From contig JAUTDP010000004.1 in NCBI GenBank assembly GCA_033439795.1, forward strand, positions 992,001 through 1,056,000: DNA of 64,000 nt, in the 5' to 3' direction. The DNA is from Sordaria brevicollis. Taxonomy: Eukaryota; Ascomycota; Sordariomycetes; Sordariales; Sordariaceae. Shown piece by piece: positions 34,040 through 45,714 of this stretch; position 1 is the first letter of the stretch, and the number at the start of each line of letters is the position of its first letter. Position numbers and translations under genes: made by a program. Below the pieces are notes generated by a model. That model saw only the letters and a program-made list of their open reading frames with translations. It was not told the origin of the DNA and ran no database searches.

Positions 34040-35657
34040 ATGAACCAGACAGTGCGTTATGGCTTGTCATTCGCTCCTTCCTCCGATATTCGATTCCAGT
34101 GAGCTCAGAAATGGATACTTACCAGCTGATTGCTTCCTTCCAGTCGTCAGCATCCTGACCCTAATCTCCTTCTTCTTCTTTCTTGCCGTGTCTGAATGGG
34201 TGGGCAACAAGGTGCTCCGTGCGGGGCTCATTGGCCAAATCATTGTCGGCCTCATCTACGGCGTCCCCATTGGCAACATTCTGGCTTTGAAATGGCAGGA
34301 GACCTTTCTTACCTTGGGCTATATTGGCCTCATCGTCATCATCTTTGAAGGTGGTTTGACCATTCGCCTAGATCTGCTTTGGCAGAACCTGCTTCTTAGC
34401 ACAACCGCAGCCCTGCTTGGTGTGCTCACTCCGATTGCCCTGACGTTTGCCTTGTTCTATGCTGGCTTTGGTTATGGTTTGTTATGCCACCCCCTTGGAA
34501 CCTTTCATCCCAAACACTTCCATACTGATCTTTGATACCCACACATAGGCCCTCTCGAAGCCTTCATCGTCGGCACCGCCCTGTCCTCCACCTCACTCGG
34601 CACCACCTTCGTCGTCATCAACAGCGCCTCATCCAAGCACGATTTTGCCCAGACTCGTGTCGGTACCGTGCTCATCAGCGCTGCCATCCTCGACGATGTG
34701 TGCGGCCTTGTTCTCGTCACTGTCATTTCCCAGTTGCGCGACATCGAGAATGCGAACCTCGGCTGGGTAATCGGGCGGCCCATCCTGGCCAGTGGTCTCA
34801 TGGCCATCGTGACGCCTCTCGCAGCCAAGTTCATTCTTGGCCCGCTGTTCCGCCTGCCAGCCATCGAGACACGCTTCTTCCGCAAGTTCGGCCATGTCGC
34901 CAACATGGTATTGATGGTACTTATCCTCTGCGCGTTCCTGGCCATTGCTGCTTATGCTGGCGCCAGTGTGTTGTTCGGCGCATTTCTGGCCGGGACTGTG
35001 GTGTCGAGCCTGCCCAGCAAGCAGCATGTCCACCCCAACCCCCGGAACGACACGACAGACGACGTTGATGACGATCCGAAATTAACGAGGCCAACATTCC
35101 CCGATACGTTTGAGCGATACATCCAAGATGCACAGCGCTTTGTTCTTCAACCATGCTTCTTTGCCAGCATTGGCTTCTCCATCCCCTTCATCGAGCTTTG
35201 GACAGGCGAGGTCATCTGGAAGGACATCATCTTCACGATCCTCATGGCTGTTGGCAAATTGATTGTCGGTCTGGTGGTTCCACTGTGGGATTTTGTCGCA
35301 AACAGGAAGATGCCCCCACCGGAGAAGGCCCTCATGACGCCGCCAGCAAAACGAAATTGGGCTCCGAGTCTCTTCCTTGGTACTGCCATGGTGGCACGCG
35401 GCGAGATTGGTCTTCTCATCATCCAGATCGGCCTCAACGAGACACCCCATCTGTCACGAAAGGCCTTTGTGATTGCGGTCTGGGCCATTGTCCTCAATAC
35501 GGTCATCGGCCCAGTGTCCGTCGGAACACTGCTGAACCGATTCGGGAGCGCGGTTGCGGAGGATCATCGGTGGGGGATACAAGCAGTAAACTCTGGAGGC
35601 GAAGTCGATGGGAAGCCTGAGGTGGTATCCGAAGGTACTGGTACCGTGGCACCCTAG
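34040..35657 (+). CDS. CPA2-type monovalent cation/proton antiporter
   Basis: Three proposed exons: 34040-34098, 34151-34476 and 34549-35657; 497 aa. Introns are GTGAGC...CAG (52 nt, with a GCTGAT branch site) and GTTTGT...TAG (72 nt). The second junction gives YAGFGYG|PLEAFIVGTALSSTS. The first exon is the less certain one. The protein has about a dozen hydrophobic helices of the Na_H_Exchanger fold, with GLIGQIIVGLIYGVP near the N-terminus. It has a paired acidic ILDDVCGLVLV (D177/D178), the hallmark of electrogenic CPA2 members, and SVLFGAFLAGTVVSSLP further on. A hydrophilic stretch (residues about 300-325) follows a predicted cytosolic loop. It exchanges Na+ or K+ for H+ across a plasma or endomembrane; the exact ion and membrane cannot be told from sequence. 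Confidence 0.9.
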
Positions 35658-36366
35658 CTGTTCCAAACATTTGTTGTTGTCAGCGTTCCTTTGCGAATGT
35701 CAAGTGTCAGCAAGATACCAAGGACCTGCGACTCCCTTGAGAATCTAGAAGCTCCTCACTTTACCTTTCATCGAACAAGAGGCAAACTTCTTCCTTTCGT
35801 CGACAACTTCTCCGGGTCCCCTGCCCTATAAATGTCTATATGCCCATCAACGCTCCCATACAAGCCTTCGCGGCTGAATTCACCGCCCGCGGCTCACAAA
35901 TTCGGCTCGAGTCTTGGCACCACACCACGCAGCAGCTACATATTACCTTCCCAACGGTAGCAGTGCCAGTATATTGGTTTTCCAAGTTTAGAAACATTGA
36001 GCCTCCATGCACCCTCCCATCGAACGCTAAGAGCTCGACTGCATGTTCGGATCACGAGTTATGGCCGGAACTCTCTTCGGATCCAGGCACGAGTGAACCC
36101 GGGGAAGCCACCATGTTCACCACGCATACCGTGTCCATGGTACACTGCTGTTTACTAGGCCTTTACAATGTTGGACCCTACGTCACGAACCATTGGAGTT
36201 GAAGACGGGTGCAATAGTCACCTTTGGGGTCTGGCCAGGTGTTCAGGACCGAACATATAAACCGGCAACAAGTGATCTCTGCCAACAACGGTGCTGCTGA
36301 CTTCCACGGAACGGTTTTCCCTATGCGATCACTCCATCGTTCTCTTCTTCTCCATTCCTAGTTGTG
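35658..36366. other. intergenic, no gene seen
   Basis: Spacer and promoter region of the sedolisin gene. An open frame at 35840-36202 has an ATG but no recognised similarity or coding-like composition. Confidence 0.5.
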
Positions 36367-38499
36367 ATGTTCCACTTTCAGCTTTTCGCCCTTCTCGGGC
36401 TTCTCGCTCTCCTCTCTCACTTGGCCACTGCATCAACAATCGTGCTTGAAGAAGCTAGCTACCTGCCGGCAGGATGGAAGTTTGATCGCCGTGCCACTGA
36501 TTCCGATCGGATACAACTGTCCATCGCGCTGAAAGAAGCCGGGATAGAAGACCTGAAAAGACGTCTGCTGCAGCAATCTACATCCGTCGACGATCTCAAC
36601 AGCCGCCACTTTACAAAGGAAGAAGTTGAGCAACACCGTCAACCAAGCGGAAAGTCAGTTGCAGCCGTAACACGATGGCTACAGTCCCAGGATATCGATA
36701 GCTACAAGTTCGAGAGCAGCTGGATCACCTTCGATGCCACACCTGCTATGGTTAAAGCGCTCTTTGAAGCGGACCTAGCTTACTACTCGTACAACGGCGA
36801 TCAAAGTACCCGAATCCTACGCACCCGCTCCTACACTATCCCCAAGTGGCTCAACGATGACATCGACTTTGTTCACCCGCTTACACACTTCATGCCTCCT
36901 CGCGACACCAACGATAGTACGGTCCGCCTCGGCCGTCGTCAGCCAGCTCAGCCCAAATTGTCCGCGAGAGAAGAGTTCTTCGCCCCTCCTTGCTGGACTG
37001 GGACCTTCCCGGGCTGCATTCGCAAACTCTACAATCTCACCTACACCCACCCTCCACGGTCTCGCTCTCCGTCTCCCGTACGGTTCGGCATCGCAGGTTT
37101 TCTGGAGCAATACATCACCCATCGCGATGTGACGTCCTTCCTGACCACCTACGCGCCCGAACTCCTCCCTCCCACGCCCACTCCTTCCAGGGGTGGCAGC
37201 GGGGGCAGCTTGACACGACCGCCAGTGACCAACACCACCATCCCCCCGCCTTACAACATCACCATAACCCTCCTCAACAACGCCACCCCTTGGGACCTGC
37301 ACTCGACCGATCCCGCCTTTTCCGGCCTCGAAGCCAACCTAGACGTGCAATACGCCTTATCTCTGGGCTACCCAACACAAGTGATTTACTACGTCACCGG
37401 TGGGCGCGGGGTCAAACTCGATTCTTCCGGCCGTCCCCTCCCTGCGGACGACCCTAGAGCGAATAACGAACCCTTCCTCGAATTCCTGCAAGCTCTCCTT
37501 GCTCTACCGGACAACCAGGTACCCCACGTGCTCAGCATCAGCTATGCCGATGACGAACAATCCGTCCCGCGTAGATACGCCCACAGAGTATGCGACCTCT
37601 TCGCCGCCCTGGCGGCACGCGGAACTTCCGTCCTCGTAGCTACTGGCGATGGAGGGGCAGCAGGCATCGGCTTCTCTGCTGGCGGCGGCGACAGCTGCGT
37701 CAAGAACGACGGGTCCGGTAGACGTGCCTTTGTGCCCACGTTCCCTGCTTCCTGTCCCTGGGTAACCAGCGTGGGAGCGACAGACAATACTGCCCTCAAC
37801 CTCACGGGCGCCGAGTTCTCCAGTGGTGGTTTCAGCGAGTACTTTGACCGACCACTCTGGCAGCGCGGCGTCGTCGACCCCTACGTCACCAGCCATCTCC
37901 GCTCCGAATCAAGACGGTCAAACCGATCAGGCAAGAACCATCACAAGAAAAAAGTTTACTTCGCCCATAACGGTCGCGGAACACCAGACATTGCCGCCAT
38001 CGGCTCTGGCTTCCAGATCATGCACCGCGGCGAGATGGTTGAAGTTCGTGGGACGAGCGCGTCGACGCCTGTGATTGCGGCCATGGTGGCACTGATCAAT
38101 GATCAACGGCTGAGGCAAGGGAAGGGGGGTCTGGGGTGGTTAAATGGGTATCTGTACCTGGACCCAAAGGTGAGAGGAGTGTTGAAGGATGTCGAGGGAG
38201 GGAAGAGTGAGGGATGTGTGTTTCCTGGCGAGATGATGGAGCACACGAAGAGACAGGAGAATGGGACCGAGTTTGATGACGGGACTCAACCAGGAGGAGG
38301 AGAAGACGCGGACGGCGAGGAATGGGGTTGGGAAGGAGAGGTGGGAGATGGTGCTGGTGAGGGTCTAGGGGAAGGAGAACAGAGCGGGAATGTCATTGTT
38401 GGAGGGTGGGAGGCGAAGAAGGGATGGGATCCGGTAACTGGGCTGGGAGTTCCTGGTGATTTCCACGAGATGTTGAAGGTGCTGGGCGGCGTCTGGTAA
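36367..38499 (+). CDS. sedolisin family (S53) serine-carboxyl protease
   Basis: Single-exon, 710 aa; ATG at 36367. A signal peptide (FHFQLFALLGLLALLSHLATA) precedes a pro-kumamolisin activation domain (about 25-190: LSIALKEAGIEDLKRRL, HFTKEEVEQ, ATPAMVKALFEADLAYY). The catalytic domain shows E322 and D326 (GLEANLDVQYAL), D428 in the GDGG loop and S564 in GTSASTP. The Ser motif reads RGTSAS instead of the usual SGTSAS. The calcium-site sequence WDPVTGLG lies near the C-terminus. Just before it is an unusual, acidic Gly/Glu-rich insertion (residues about 635-675). Known role of the family: secreted acid endo- or tripeptidyl peptidase, activated by autolysis at low pH. Closest general type is fungal TPP/aorsin-like. 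Confidence 0.95.
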   Translation: MFHFQLFALLGLLALLSHLATASTIVLEEASYLPAGWKFDRRATDSDRIQLSIALKEAGIEDLKRRLLQQSTSVDDLNSRHFTKEEVEQHRQPSGKSVAAVTRWLQSQDIDSYKFESSWITFDATPAMVKALFEADLAYYSYNGDQSTRILRTRSYTIPKWLNDDIDFVHPLTHFMPPRDTNDSTVRLGRRQPAQPKLSAREEFFAPPCWTGTFPGCIRKLYNLTYTHPPRSRSPSPVRFGIAGFLEQYITHRDVTSFLTTYAPELLPPTPTPSRGGSGGSLTRPPVTNTTIPPPYNITITLLNNATPWDLHSTDPAFSGLEANLDVQYALSLGYPTQVIYYVTGGRGVKLDSSGRPLPADDPRANNEPFLEFLQALLALPDNQVPHVLSISYADDEQSVPRRYAHRVCDLFAALAARGTSVLVATGDGGAAGIGFSAGGGDSCVKNDGSGRRAFVPTFPASCPWVTSVGATDNTALNLTGAEFSSGGFSEYFDRPLWQRGVVDPYVTSHLRSESRRSNRSGKNHHKKKVYFAHNGRGTPDIAAIGSGFQIMHRGEMVEVRGTSASTPVIAAMVALINDQRLRQGKGGLGWLNGYLYLDPKVRGVLKDVEGGKSEGCVFPGEMMEHTKRQENGTEFDDGTQPGGGEDADGEEWGWEGEVGDGAGEGLGEGEQSGNVIVGGWEAKKGWDPVTGLGVPGDFHEMLKVLGGVW

Positions 38500-39648
38500 G
38501 AAAGATGCTTGGCCCCAAAGTGGAAGTTGCGATCTGGCGGGGCCGGCGGGGCTGGCGGGGCTCGGAAGACGGACGAGCGGCGGTAGGCGCTACCGGACCG
38601 TGCCGTGCCCCGCCTTCCCTACCAGGCGGACACGGCGGCCCACCTCAGCGCGGGCCGCGAAGCTCTCGCCGTTTCTCCATTTCTTCCCCTCCCCAGCAAG
38701 TCGTGCCTGGCATTAGCATTTCTCCCAATCAACCACAGAAGCTCAACTTTTCTCTTCTTCTGGCTCTGTTCATGTTCCTGTTCTTGTAATCTTTCCCTGT
38801 CGCCCTCTTCATTATCACGACTCTCGTCTTGGGATTCGATCATATCCTCACCAAGAGCTTGCCGTACTTCGGCCCGGTCCAAACCTCAGCTCCGAAGTGT
38901 CAGGATCCCGACAAGGCATCGCTGGAGTTGACCCGTCGCATTCCTCAAATAAGAAAGTCTCCGGGTCTACTTGACCCCGTTATCAAGGGAGTTCCATCAG
39001 ACCATGTCGTCGCATGGGTCGACCCTTGATTCGCTCTTGGACGGTCTCTGTCAATCACTGCGGGGTGACAGAGGTGAGCATCTTGACAACTTTTTTCGAC
39101 TTTTCCGGGACTGTGAGCAATGCCAGTATGCAGATTAGGGGGCCGGCGCCGATCGAGACTGGTCAGACAATTCTTTCGACACGAACTGCACCACGCTCCG
39201 ACGACACCAACCCCGCGGCATGGCTGGATTTGGCTTTGTACCGATGCAGGGGATATAAACCCCTAGTTCTGCTGTCAGCAGGCTTCGTTCCCATTGGGTC
39301 GCATGCCCTCCATTGTCGCTTCCTACACAGTACAAAATACCTACCGCCTTCAACCGACCACCGCGCACGACCTGAAGCGACGACAGGAAGTTTTTGACCA
39401 TTGAACATTAGCGCCAGCAAAAGGAAGGCGTCCCAGAACACGTGGGTCTCTTGTGCACCATCCACGGTGGATCGAGACCTGAGACTGTATGCTACCTCGT
39501 CACCCTTGCAATGCGACGGCATCTTTGGTCATTTTAAAAGGCTTCAACCCTCCTTAAAGTTCCATCTTTATCTCTTGTTCCTGGTACATCAACCTTCTGA
39601 CACACCTGCCCACTAACACTGCTTTTTTTTCCACACAGCGGTGCCAAC
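38500..39648. other. intergenic, no gene seen
   Basis: Holds a short run of three GGCGGGGCY units at about 38536-38562. No gene or RNA recognised. Confidence 0.5.
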
Positions 39649-41338
39649 ATGGGAACAACCAGTCCCAAGAGCCCCAGGAGCACAGGGCCCCAGAGCCCCA
39701 AGAGCAAGGAGGCCTCCCCTTCGCCGCCGCCCGGTGCTTCTGTGATCGAACCCCTCAACACCGAGGAACAACAAGCGGCCGGCCTACTTCCTGCGGCACA
39801 TTGGCAGCAACAGGCAGTAAGTCTCAGATCTGATCAAATTTGTCCTTAAAACTGACCGTTCGTGCCGCAGCTTGCTGAGGAAGAAGATGATGATGGTTCC
39901 TCGATAATCACTGACTTCGCCTCGACGACCGCTTCTCTTAGCTCCAGCATCTTCAATTACCGTACCCTTCACGGAAGAACATATCACGGAGAGATCGGCA
40001 ACGCTGAATCCTGGGAGCCCAATGATCAGCGTCACGTTGAGGCCCTGGATGTCCTGTAAGTTGTATCACCGCTCATAAATTTGCAAAGCTGGTCGTCGTA
40101 TGCTAATGCAGTCTATGCTTTGAAACTTGATCAGCCATCACGCTCTTATGGTCCAACTGGATGGAAAGCTTTTCCTCTCCCCGCTCAATAAAGAAAAGGT
40201 CCAGAAAGTGCTCGACATTGCTACAGGCAGCGGCTTGTGGGCCATGTAAGTTCTCATCATTCTTTGTCGAAATAGTCGCTTCGTCCTGGAATTCCGAGGC
40301 CGTAAAAGCGAAGTGAAGACGTCGAAATCACAGTTCGGGCACTCCAGTCTTCGAAGATCACAGCACCATTCTCGGACGTCCAACCGACGCGGATTGCCGA
40401 CCCCCAACCACCAGCAACATCAACATATTGAATCTCCTCAACTGCAGCATTCCTTTCTTACCCAATATTTATTTCTTGGTTGCCTTGCTCACAACTTGGA
40501 TCGAATGCATGCTAATCATCACCAACGCTTCAAATTCCAGCGATTTTGCCGACGAATTCCCGAACGCCGAGGTGATTGGCACTGACGTATCGCCCATTCA
40601 GCCCACCTGGGTACCCCCGAACGTGAAGTTCGAACTCGACGATTGCAATGCGGAGTGGACCTATGCCGACGATACTTTCGATTTCATCAATATGCGCCAA
40701 TTGGTTGGTATCGTTGATGATTGGAATAAACTCTTCCGTAATGCATTCCGGTGTTGCAAACCGGGCGGTTACGTAGAGAGTATGGCTAGTTGTGTTGAGT
40801 TTCTGAGTGACGATGGGTCTGTAAAGCCCGGTAGCGCTATCGACCAATGGGGTAAATTATTTAGAGAGGGTGGTAAAAAATTCGGCAGATCCTTTGCGGT
40901 ATACGAAGAGGATTTACAACGTGTGGGAATGGAGGCTGCGGGATTCGTTGATATCGAATTTAAAGATATCATGTGCCCATTGGGAGTCTGGCATCCAGAT
41001 AAGAAGGCTGCGGAAAGAGGGCTGTGGTACAAGCTGGCCGGCGAAGCGGATCTCGAAGGTAAGCTTAGCTTTACTCGTCTGGGCTAGAAATGCTTTCAGA
41101 CCTCATGGCAGAAAGGGGTCTGTGATGTTTCTAGTTCTGACGAGTGCCATTACGACCGTGTATTAATATCATACTAACTGGTACTATAGGCTACCTCAAC
41201 TACGTTGCCAACGTTGTTATGGGCTGGAGTCCAGAGGAGACCAAATTCTTTGCTGCTCAAGTCAGGAAGGAGTGGAATGACCCTAAGATTCACGGCTATT
41301 TTTGGTTCCGTGTGGTGTACGGTCGTAAGCCGGAATGA
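39649..41338 (+). CDS. LaeA-like class I SAM methyltransferase 1
   Basis: Five exons: 39649-39816, 39871-40055, 40135-40245, 40541-41058 and 41190-41338; 376 aa, all junctions in frame. The N-terminus (residues 1-55) is Ser/Pro-rich with SPKSP units. Then come NYRTLHGRTYHGE, EPNDQRHVEALD and the SAM-binding motif I VLDIATGSGLWAI (143-155). Exon 4 carries FPNAEVIGTDVSPIQP (motif post-I), DDTFDFINMR and CKPGGYVES. This is the TAM/LaeA-like methyltransferase architecture of fungi, in which LaeA is a nuclear regulator of secondary metabolism. The substrate here is unknown. A paralogue lies inverted at 60966-62572; it lacks the last intron (41059-41189) of this gene and has a much shorter third intron. 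Confidence 0.92.
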
Positions 41339-42149
41339 AGGGCCGGAAGGCATCGCGGCTTAGCGACCGAGCATGATCGAGAAGGGAGAATTGACGACGA
41401 TATGTTGTGAGGTATCGGATGGTGGAGTGAATACAATCTAGTCTTGTCATGTCAGATACCGAAAGTGCAATTTCATACTGTACCACAGCTATCCCTCCGT
41501 TTCTCTGTACCTCCAAAAGTCTCGAGAACTAATGACTCTCGCCATGGTCGCCAAGGATAGTATAGTTTGCTGTGAGTCGACGAAAAAGGGCTCAATCTGA
41601 ACATCAGCTAAGTACAAAACAAATAAATGACCAAAGATCATGGTGCGAGTCACAGATTGGGAATGACTATGATAAACTTGAAATGAATTCTGCAGGAGGA
41701 CGATGTTATATTATGTTCACGATCATGGTCCATTCTTTCTCTCAATGCCCTTCATCAGATTCGAACGCTTTACCTTCATGTTCCTAAGCTTTGCTACCAT
41801 GATGACCACTGTCTATGCCCTGTGCTTTGTCTACCTTGGTGAAGAAATAAGGAAATTGCAGATACCAAAAACCAACAATAACACATCTTGTGTTATGCGA
41901 GTACTGCCTTTCTCAAATAAAGATAACAAATTGAGCAGGGATGATTGCGTAAACTGCCATGCCACTTTCATGTCGAATTGTTCTGGTAGAGTTGAAGAGA
42001 GTGGCTAATGAAATTGTTCTGGTAGAGTTGAAGAGAGTGGCTAATGAAATGATGACTGGTTCGCTCGAACCCGAGAGAAAAGGAAACTTGTTGAGAGAAT
42101 GAGAAAAAGAGTCAAAGGGAATGGCCTACCAGAGTACCGGTTGTCTCTT
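41339..42149. other. intergenic between convergent genes
   Basis: Tail-to-tail spacer between methyltransferase 1 and Hsp70-like 1. Contains a perfect 36-bp tandem duplication at 41976-42047. Confidence 0.6.
41976..42047. repeat. perfect 36-bp tandem duplication
   Basis: Units 41976-42011 and 42012-42047 are identical (AATTGTTCTGGTAGAGTTGA at the start of each). This is a recent event in the 3' intergenic region. Confidence 0.95.
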
Positions 42150-44499
42150 CTATGGTGAATCCCCTATCGAATTGAGGAAGTCCGCTGGATTCGTGGGAGC
42201 CCGGGGTCCATCTGCGCCGGTCCTTATCATCTCTTCCAAGGGCTTGTCCCGTGCTCCAAGGTGCACAACCTTGTTTCCACCATCATAGTAAAGCGGTAGG
42301 CGGCGCTCGACCAACTTGTAGCGGTTGTATCGGGCTCGGTTGGGCTTTGCGACCAGCGCCATGTTCAGGATAAGCTCCATCGTGTTGCCGTTCCTTTTTA
42401 CATCCGCCTTGATGAAACATTTCCCGTCGTGTTCCGGGCGAGGTAGGACAGATGGCTGGCCTTCGAGAAGCACATAGCCGCGCTCAGCGCTGAGCCGAGG
42501 GAGAGTGTCGGGATCCCGGTTCCGCATGTTTGGGTTCTTGTCAGCATACCAAGGATCACAAACAAGCCTGAACTCGTCGCCTGCTTTGATGCCGTCGAGC
42601 TCGCAGTCGAACCATCCCCTGTATGATTCTGTCCGGGTGCACTATATGAAAGAAAGGGCAAAATAACGTTAGCTTTGATCTGTGATCAAGTATTCATTAG
42701 CTTGCGATAAGCAAGCTCACTACCTCTAGATACGTCTTACACAGGATGGAAGCAACAGGAATAGGTCTCAGGCTAGACTTACAAAGTAGAAAACTGCGGC
42801 GGAGCTATCATCCCACTCATCACTCCGGTGCTGTTTCAATTGGAGTCCAATGGCGGCGCCCTGTTGGAAAAAGCTCTGGATGGTGATCATGTCAACCACC
42901 GCCCTGGGTCCACCCTTTGCGAGCCGAACGGTACTGCAAGCAGAGTAAGAACTAGTTAGCCATTTGACAAAATTCTGCCATTTTGTTGAAGAGAAGGCAA
43001 GAACGTACTCGTCATCCAGTCCCATCTTGTTGACGACTGCGTTTTCATCGACCCTCCACTTTTCGACGAGGCCTTGCACTTGTCCGTTCAAGGGCTTATT
43101 GCCCATGCTGCCTCCTGCTTGGGTTACCAAGGAGATGGGCATGCATCCACCTTGTGGCTTGGATGTCATCCTCTTGAGGTTTTGTAGTGCCTCTTCAATG
43201 ACATCCAAGCCCGCGTGGTAGGTATCGTACCATATGGCATCAATTTCTTTCTTCTCGAAAATCAGTGGGACGTGGTTGAAGGAGTCGTCGAAAATGTGGA
43301 AAGCATATGGACCAGATAGATAATCTCCTGGGCCCCAGATGTGGCGGCACTCCAATAGCCATTTCTGTCTGATCTGTTCGCGCGCGGCCGCAGGAAGCCA
43401 ATTTCCCGGAGGCATTCCCAGCTTTGCTCGGTACTTGTTTTCGCAGGCTTGCAGCAAATTGTAGTACAGATGCTGCCCGCCGCAGCCGATAGCTAGTAGT
43501 GTGATCAGTCTCCGTGTAAATTGAGATTTGGTCGTTTGCCCTCCAGCCGAGATGGTACGGATTGACTTACTAAATGCGTCGCCATGCATAAAGAACTTGG
43601 GCTCTTGGTTCTTCTTACTCTGAACCCAGAAGATAGCGCCATTCTGTCGTGTATGATGAGTGCTAGTACTCATTAAACCCAATGAATTAAACACACAATG
43701 GATGCGACTGTATCTTACCGTGTTGTGACCACCAAAATCCAGGACGAGCACCGCCCTTTGCTGATCTTGGCCACGCAAGAGCTTGGCAACTAGAACATAC
43801 TCCTCCGAAGTGAGGAGAAAGTGGGCAAGTGCGTCGGTCTCTGTAATGTAGAATATCCTATTTTTGGCTTCGTCCAAGCCCCAATTGAATGCGCGTGCGA
43901 GAAGTTTGGTATAAACTTCCTCAAACTCCAATGTCCACTGGTTGGGAACGGTTACAGACAAGTCACCGATCCTCCAACCGTGGGCTTTGAATGCGTCATT
44001 TTGGAGAATCTCGGCCCTCAGATTCTGAAGTACTTGCGTAATACCCGTCTCGAGCTTCACTTTAAGCTGGTTGTTGAATGCATTCCTCAACCGCTTCATT
44101 AGCGGATACGGGTCCCCGGACAACAGGTAGAACCCGTACTTCAGGGCCTCAGGGTCGCGGTTGACTGCGAGTTTGTGCGGGAGGTATATTGGGCCATTGT
44201 CATCATAGATGTACCCGTGGGTAGGGAAGCTCATGCCGTCAAGTCCCATAAGGGAGGCGTTGGTGTTTGGAAAACACTTCCCAATCTTGCCATTTGATAA
44301 GGCGTAGCCCCGAATACCGGTGCTGCCGAAGTCAATGCCGATGCAGACTTTTTCACCTCTAGGCGTAATGAAATGCTGTTAGTACCTGAGTCTCGAAGAT
44401 CTTCAGGCTGTTCATATTCCCATACGTCCCGCCAACAATGTTCCTCATCGGATTGTCCGTCAAAGTGGAAACTTACAGCGCATTGCTCAGGCTCTCCAT
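42150..44499 (-). CDS. Hsp70-like ATPase-fold protein 1
   Basis: Six exons on the minus strand: 44477-44499, 43719-44358, 43571-43643, 43009-43492, 42783-42933 and 42150-42641. All junctions keep frame; 620 aa. The start is ATG 44499 (MESLSNAL), which places VCIGIDFGSTGIRGYAL (phosphate-1 loop, D17) just after the first splice. A second phosphate loop LVLDFGGHNT (D215) and an adenosine-site motif (QAGGSMGNKPL) follow, so the actin/Hsp70 nucleotide fold is complete. The C-terminus (EFRLVCDPWYAD, then HLGARDKPLEEMI) is not the canonical Hsp70 substrate domain. It resembles the fungal lineage of HspA12-like Hsp70 relatives, which are often duplicated and of unknown client. Two relatives lie at 48842-50956 and 52246-53762. 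Confidence 0.9.
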
Positions 44500-45714
44500 C
44501 GTGAAGCTAACTTGATAGGGAGGGGCAACTAGGACGTGATGGGGGTAGGTGTAGAGGGAAGATTTTGGTAAAAGACCGAGTAGCGGAGCTTCTTCGGTGC
44601 TGATGGGAAAGGTTGTTGGCTTGAGGAGAGGAGCAGGAGGAGAAATATTTGGGCTGGGAGGAAGGAGACTTTTATATGTGGGAGAGTGAGGCACACGTGA
44701 TCTGGACCAGCAGCACCCCCGGACTCCTTCTTGGTCGTCTGAACAACTTTCCCCTGCTCCTTCCTTCACTTGAAAATTTGGGTGGATCACAGACTTGTCC
44801 GTTTGTTAAAGAATTCGACGAGCAAGGAGCGAGACAAATTATGTGCGGATATCGGAGCAGCGGTAACATGGGATGATAGACGGCAACATGATGGATGGAG
44901 GAGGGGCGTTGACGTGGTCCGGTCAGTAGAGGTGACGAATGACTCGCGGTTGCCAGTTGAACTTGCGACAGGAGGTACATACGTTTGAGCGGGTGGTGTC
45001 CCGGCCTCAACATCCAACGACCCCAGATGCAAAGATCGCTCTTTAATCCAGTCCTGACCGGTGAGTTCCACTTCATAGGCCCAACCTTAATGAATCTCGT
45101 CTCACCACACGGGCACGTTTGTACTTTTGCCCGCCCACTCCTGGGAAGAAGTGACAGATGGGGCTCGACTGGAATGCCTGCTTGCAGGGACGGAATGCAG
45201 AAGAGTCGTCCGATATCTCAACCTATTGACGACCCCGTTTTTTTTTGGACTGCCCCTATCCCAAAGTTTGGTCTGAAGACGGAAAGAATCTTCCAGCCCA
45301 AGCGGGACCATAACCCTGCTTAGCTGCTTTTGTTTCCATGTACCAGTTGGGTGGGACCGAATGGCGTTGACACTCGAATGCAAAGATGAAGACAATAGCA
45401 GCCCCTCTATTTTACCTATTCTTCCACAGATTAGACGAAAAACTGCGCAAGCTTCAATCACGATAGAGGTCAAAGGATTTATCATTTGACGATGCTATTG
45501 AGAAAGACTGAACCCTTGTGTGAATGACTATCCCTCTTAATAAACCGAGCATGTACTTCTTTTACCTTTTGCAACGACAATTCTTTCCTTTTCTTCCACA
45601 CACCGAGCTTTCATCATCCTACCTTCGACTTTCTCATCAACTTGTACCGCAGGAATCACACATTACCAACCGCAACATTCCACACATCTCAAACACCCAG
45701 AAAAGTATCACACC
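44500..45714. other. divergent intergenic region
   Basis: Shared upstream region of Hsp70-like 1 (minus) and the hypothetical gene at 45715 (plus), 1.2 kb. A T-run occurs near 45237-45246. No gene recognised. Confidence 0.5.

Noticed and set aside
35840..36202. A 120-codon plus-strand frame between antiporter and sedolisin
   Set aside because: No family resemblance, no codon bias like its neighbours, and it lies in the expected promoter region.
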